From Centropus unirufus (taxonomy: Eukaryota; Chordata; Aves; Cuculiformes; Centropidae): a stretch of 64,000 nt of DNA. This document shows positions 61,622 through 64,000 of the stretch, piece after piece. Position 1 is the stretch's first letter, and the number at the start of each line of letters is the position of its first letter. The stretch covers positions 364,101 to 428,100 of the forward strand of contig VYZI01000347.1 in the NCBI GenBank assembly GCA_013397695.1, given 5' to 3'. Below the pieces are notes generated by a model that was not told the DNA's origin, did no database searches, and saw only the letters and a program-made list of their open reading frames with translations. Made by a program: the position numbers and the translations under genes.

Positions 61622-61950
61622 TTCACAGAATGGTTTTGGACCTTAAATATCATCCAGTTCCACGCCCCTGCCATGGGCAGGGACACCTCCAACTGGGTCA
61701 GGGTGCTCAAAGCCTCATCCAACCTGGCTTTGAACACCTCCAGGGATGGGGCATCCACAACTTCTCTGGTCAACCTGTGCCAGTGCCTCATCACCACCAT
61801 TGTGAAGCATCTCTCCCTAATATCTAGTCTAAACTTCCTTCCTAATATCTAGTCTAAATCTTCTCCCTTTCAATTTAAAGCCATTCCCCCTTGTCCTTCT
61901 GTAAAAAGGCCCTTCCCGCCCCCAACCAGGCATGGTCCTTCTGGCTTCCT
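61622..61950 (-). repeat. CR1 LINE, 3' end, antisense, with internal 25-bp duplication
   Basis: ttcacagaatggttttggacc, then gccatgggcagggacacctcc, catccaacctggctttgaac, cagggatggggcatccac, ttctctggtcaacctgtgcc and ttaaagccattcccccttgtcc give a full antisense 3' end. The segment cctaatatctagtctaaa occurs twice, at 61816-61833 and 61841-61858, where CR1 normally has one copy. Confidence 0.92.
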
Positions 61951-63175
61951 TCTAACATTCTTCATGTTTCTGTTGTCCCCATGCTATGAACTGAGATGGT
62001 TTCTGTCTGAACAGGCTCGTCCTCCAGCCTTCACTTCCTTTGCATGACCTTAAGCGAGGTTGATGACAGGTCCGTGAGAAATGTCCCTGCTTGGCTCTGT
62101 GCAGGATCAGGCCAGAGCTGACGGTATTGACAAGATGACATGTTTTGAAGGCCTGCCCAAAGCAAATGACAGTTCTTGATGCATTGATACTGACCCGTCA
62201 CTGACCCCCTGCCCTCACACAGGCGGTTGTGTGCCCCTCTCTCCAGCTCCTTCAAATTGCAAAGGAATCCATGCAAGAAGATGCGAGCTGAAGAACAGCT
62301 GGGCATTAGTGTGTGCTGCTGGCCATATGTTCATGGAGACGTCCCTTTTGCTTTCAATGTGAGAAGGCAGCAGAGTCCTGCCAAGTCATTCCTTCCTGCA
62401 GTGACTGCAGCTCCTCTGGTGATGCCACACAAAGAGACCCAGGAGTCACTGTGCACTAAAAATACACTTTATTCAGACATGGATGTGTTATTATTGGAAG
62501 AGCAGTCCTTAAAATGGCATGGCTTGTCCCACAGAAGGCAAAAAAAAAACCTTCAAATTTTTTCTATTTTTTTTTGTCATAACCAACAACTCAAAAGGAT
62601 TTTTTTCATCATGTTTCACCAAGACCACTGTCTGTTTGCCAAGGATGCGGTCTGTGTGCGAGCACTGAGCCATGCAGGCTGGGAGGGAACAGATAATGCT
62701 TGCAGCCAAGAAGGGCCTCAAATGCTTTGCCGCTTTCTTCTCTCATCTTTCATCTCTGTCCTGGCCATCATGGAAGAGTCATGTAAGTGGCCTGAAACCC
62801 TGCAGGCAGCATCAGTCCCAGCCTCACTGAGGCAGGGTTTGGATGGTGCCGTTCCCTACCTCAAACCCTCTCAGGGCCGGTGGCACGGTGGGACTTGTTG
62901 CCAGGGCAGTTGAGCCCCTGGTCCTCAGCATCACAGAATCACGGTAATGAAAATTATTAAGAATAAAGACACAGTGATGAGATTTCTACCCTGCATCCTG
63001 GCAAACCCTAGATGTTAAAAAAAAAAAAAAAAGATGTGTTTGAAAAGAGTGTGAGCGATGGTTGTGGGAGGATTTGGAGAAAGTAAATACCTAATGGAAT
63101 GAACTGGGGATTGGGAAGGGTAGCGCCTCTAATGCTGGCTTTGCAACTGAGATGCTGAAAGCCAACATGTGCCTT
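61951..63175. other. Noncoding stretch, possible minus-strand transcript end
   Basis: On the minus strand GAATAAAGTG near 62466-62475 is followed by GTGTATTTTTAGTG, a fair polyadenylation context, and the DNA upstream on that strand (62480-62620) is U/A-rich. It could be the 3' end of a minus-strand transcript, but no matching coding exon is seen. An A16 run lies at 63017-63032. The long plus-strand frame at 62227-62913 begins at a TTG codon and has no family resemblance. Confidence 0.3.
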
Positions 63176-63605
63176 TCACAGAATGGTTTGGTTTGGGGGA
63201 GAGCTCCGCGATCATCGAGTCCACCCGGACCTGTTCACAACGAAACCATTTCCCTGCGCACCTCGTCCACCCTTCAGACCCCTCCAGGGGACTCCGCTAC
63301 CTCCCTGCGCAGCCTCTCCCGGGCGCCTGAAGACCCTTTGGGCGAAGAAGCCTTTCCTGATGTCTAATCTGAACCTTCCCTGGGACAATTTGAGGCCGTT
63401 TCCTGTTATCCCATCACTTCTTGTTCTCTGGGAGAGGAGACAGCACCCGCCTCCCCCCCTCCTCCTCCTCCCGGGCAGGTGGAGGCAGTGATAAAGTCTC
63501 CTCCCCTCAGCCTTCCCTTCTCCAGGCTGAACAACCCCAGCTCCCTCAGTGCTCCTCCTAAGCCTTGGTCTCCATGCCCTTCCCTAGCTCCACTCCCCGT
63601 CCCAG
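63176..63605 (-). repeat. CR1 LINE, 3' half, antisense, abutting a CpG island
   Basis: ttcacagaatggtttgg, then cgatcatcgagtccacc, gcacctcgtccacc, ctccctgcgcagcctc, the gaagaagcctttcctgatgtctaatctgaacc segment, ccagtgataaag-type wording and ctccaggctgaacaacccc identify an antisense CR1. The copy is unusually CpG-rich, probably because it lies against an unmethylated island that protected its CpGs from decay. The border with the island is approximate. Confidence 0.88.
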
Positions 63606-63639
63606 GACGCCCTCCAGAACCCCTCGTAGGGAGGGTCCG

Positions 63640-64000
63640 GGGCGTGACCCCGCGCTGATTGACGGGGGCGTGGCCAACGCCCCGGTGATTGGCGCGCAGA
63701 GGGGCGGGGCCGCGGAGCCCCGCCAGCGCTAATTGGCTTCTGTCAGAGTCCGAGCCGCGACGGGATGGGGGCGGAGCCCCGCTGCGCTCATTGGTGTGCC
63801 TAACGGAGGGGGCGTGGCCTCGGTAGCGGTGATTGGCGTGCGACGGGGCGTGGGCGTGGCCACAGCGGCGCTGAGTGGGGCGTGGCCTCGCGGCTCCGAC
63901 GGCGCTGATTGGCGTAGGGCGCGGCGGGGGCGCGGCCGCAGCGGCGCTGATTGGCGCGGGGCGGAGCCACGGAGCCGGAGCGCTGGGGCTGCGCAGGGTG
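63640..64000. promoter_or_regulatory. CpG-island promoter with repeated CCAAT and GC boxes
   Basis: Six exact ATTGG (inverted CCAAT, NF-Y) cores lie at 63688, 63732, 63790, 63832, 63908 and 63950, most inside gcgctgattggcg-like words. Degenerate copies occur near 63658 (attga) and 63873 (gagtgg). Between them are eight GC/CACC boxes of the form ggggcgtggcc or ggggcggggcc: 63664-63675, 63701-63711, 63767-63778, 63808-63819, 63845-63861, 63877-63887, 63926-63937 and 63958-63968. No TATA box is seen. Such NF-Y plus Sp1/KLF promoters drive broadly expressed genes. The gene itself is not in the window if transcription runs rightwards. All cores share one orientation, which hints at direction but does not prove it. 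The regular spacing suggests growth by tandem duplication. Confidence 0.8.

Overview
The window looks like bird genomic DNA. About fourteen copies or fragments of the avian/reptilian LINE CR1 are recognisable by their 3' ends (short ATTCTATG-type tails) and by stretches of the ORF2 C-terminus. I recognise no Alu-like, B-type or tRNA-derived SINEs. CR1 makes up roughly 7% by my rough sum, which fits a bird. A run of Ns (47233-47461) is an assembly gap. I cannot name the species.

Only one protein-coding gene is convincing: an intronless ANKRD9-family ankyrin-repeat gene on the minus strand (35804-36694). About 300 bp upstream on the same strand there is a TATA box (37001-37007) and a perfect MEF2-type site (37039-37048). 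Downstream, the best polyadenylation candidate lies in an AT-rich, 3'UTR-like block at 31.2-31.9 kb, which would imply a very long 3'UTR. Nearer but weaker signals exist at 34.8 and 34.5 kb.

Layout. 0-5 kb: noncoding DNA with two CR1 fragments, seven perfect telomeric repeats inside the chromosome (672-713), a CpG-retaining element at 3.6 kb and an unclassified LTR-like block (4.26-4.96 kb). 5-24 kb: no gene seen; several candidate regulatory patches, the best around 14.1-14.5 kb. 24.2-25.2 kb: a G/C-rich minisatellite of small hairpins abutting a CpG island with a strong CTCF-type motif, then a CR1. 25.6-35.8 kb: noncoding, with one CR1 and the UTR-like block. 35.8-37.1 kb: the ANKRD9-family gene and promoter. 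37.1-63.2 kb: noncoding, with most of the CR1 copies and the gap. 63.2-64.0 kb: a CR1 abutting a dense CpG island in which CCAAT (NF-Y) and GC (Sp1/KLF) boxes repeat with about 42-bp spacing. That island is probably a promoter whose gene lies beyond the window.

I found no RNA genes, CRISPR arrays, operons or obvious new multi-gene system. The most unusual structures are the CCAAT/GC-box array, the hairpin minisatellite beside the CTCF motif, and the telomeric insertion.
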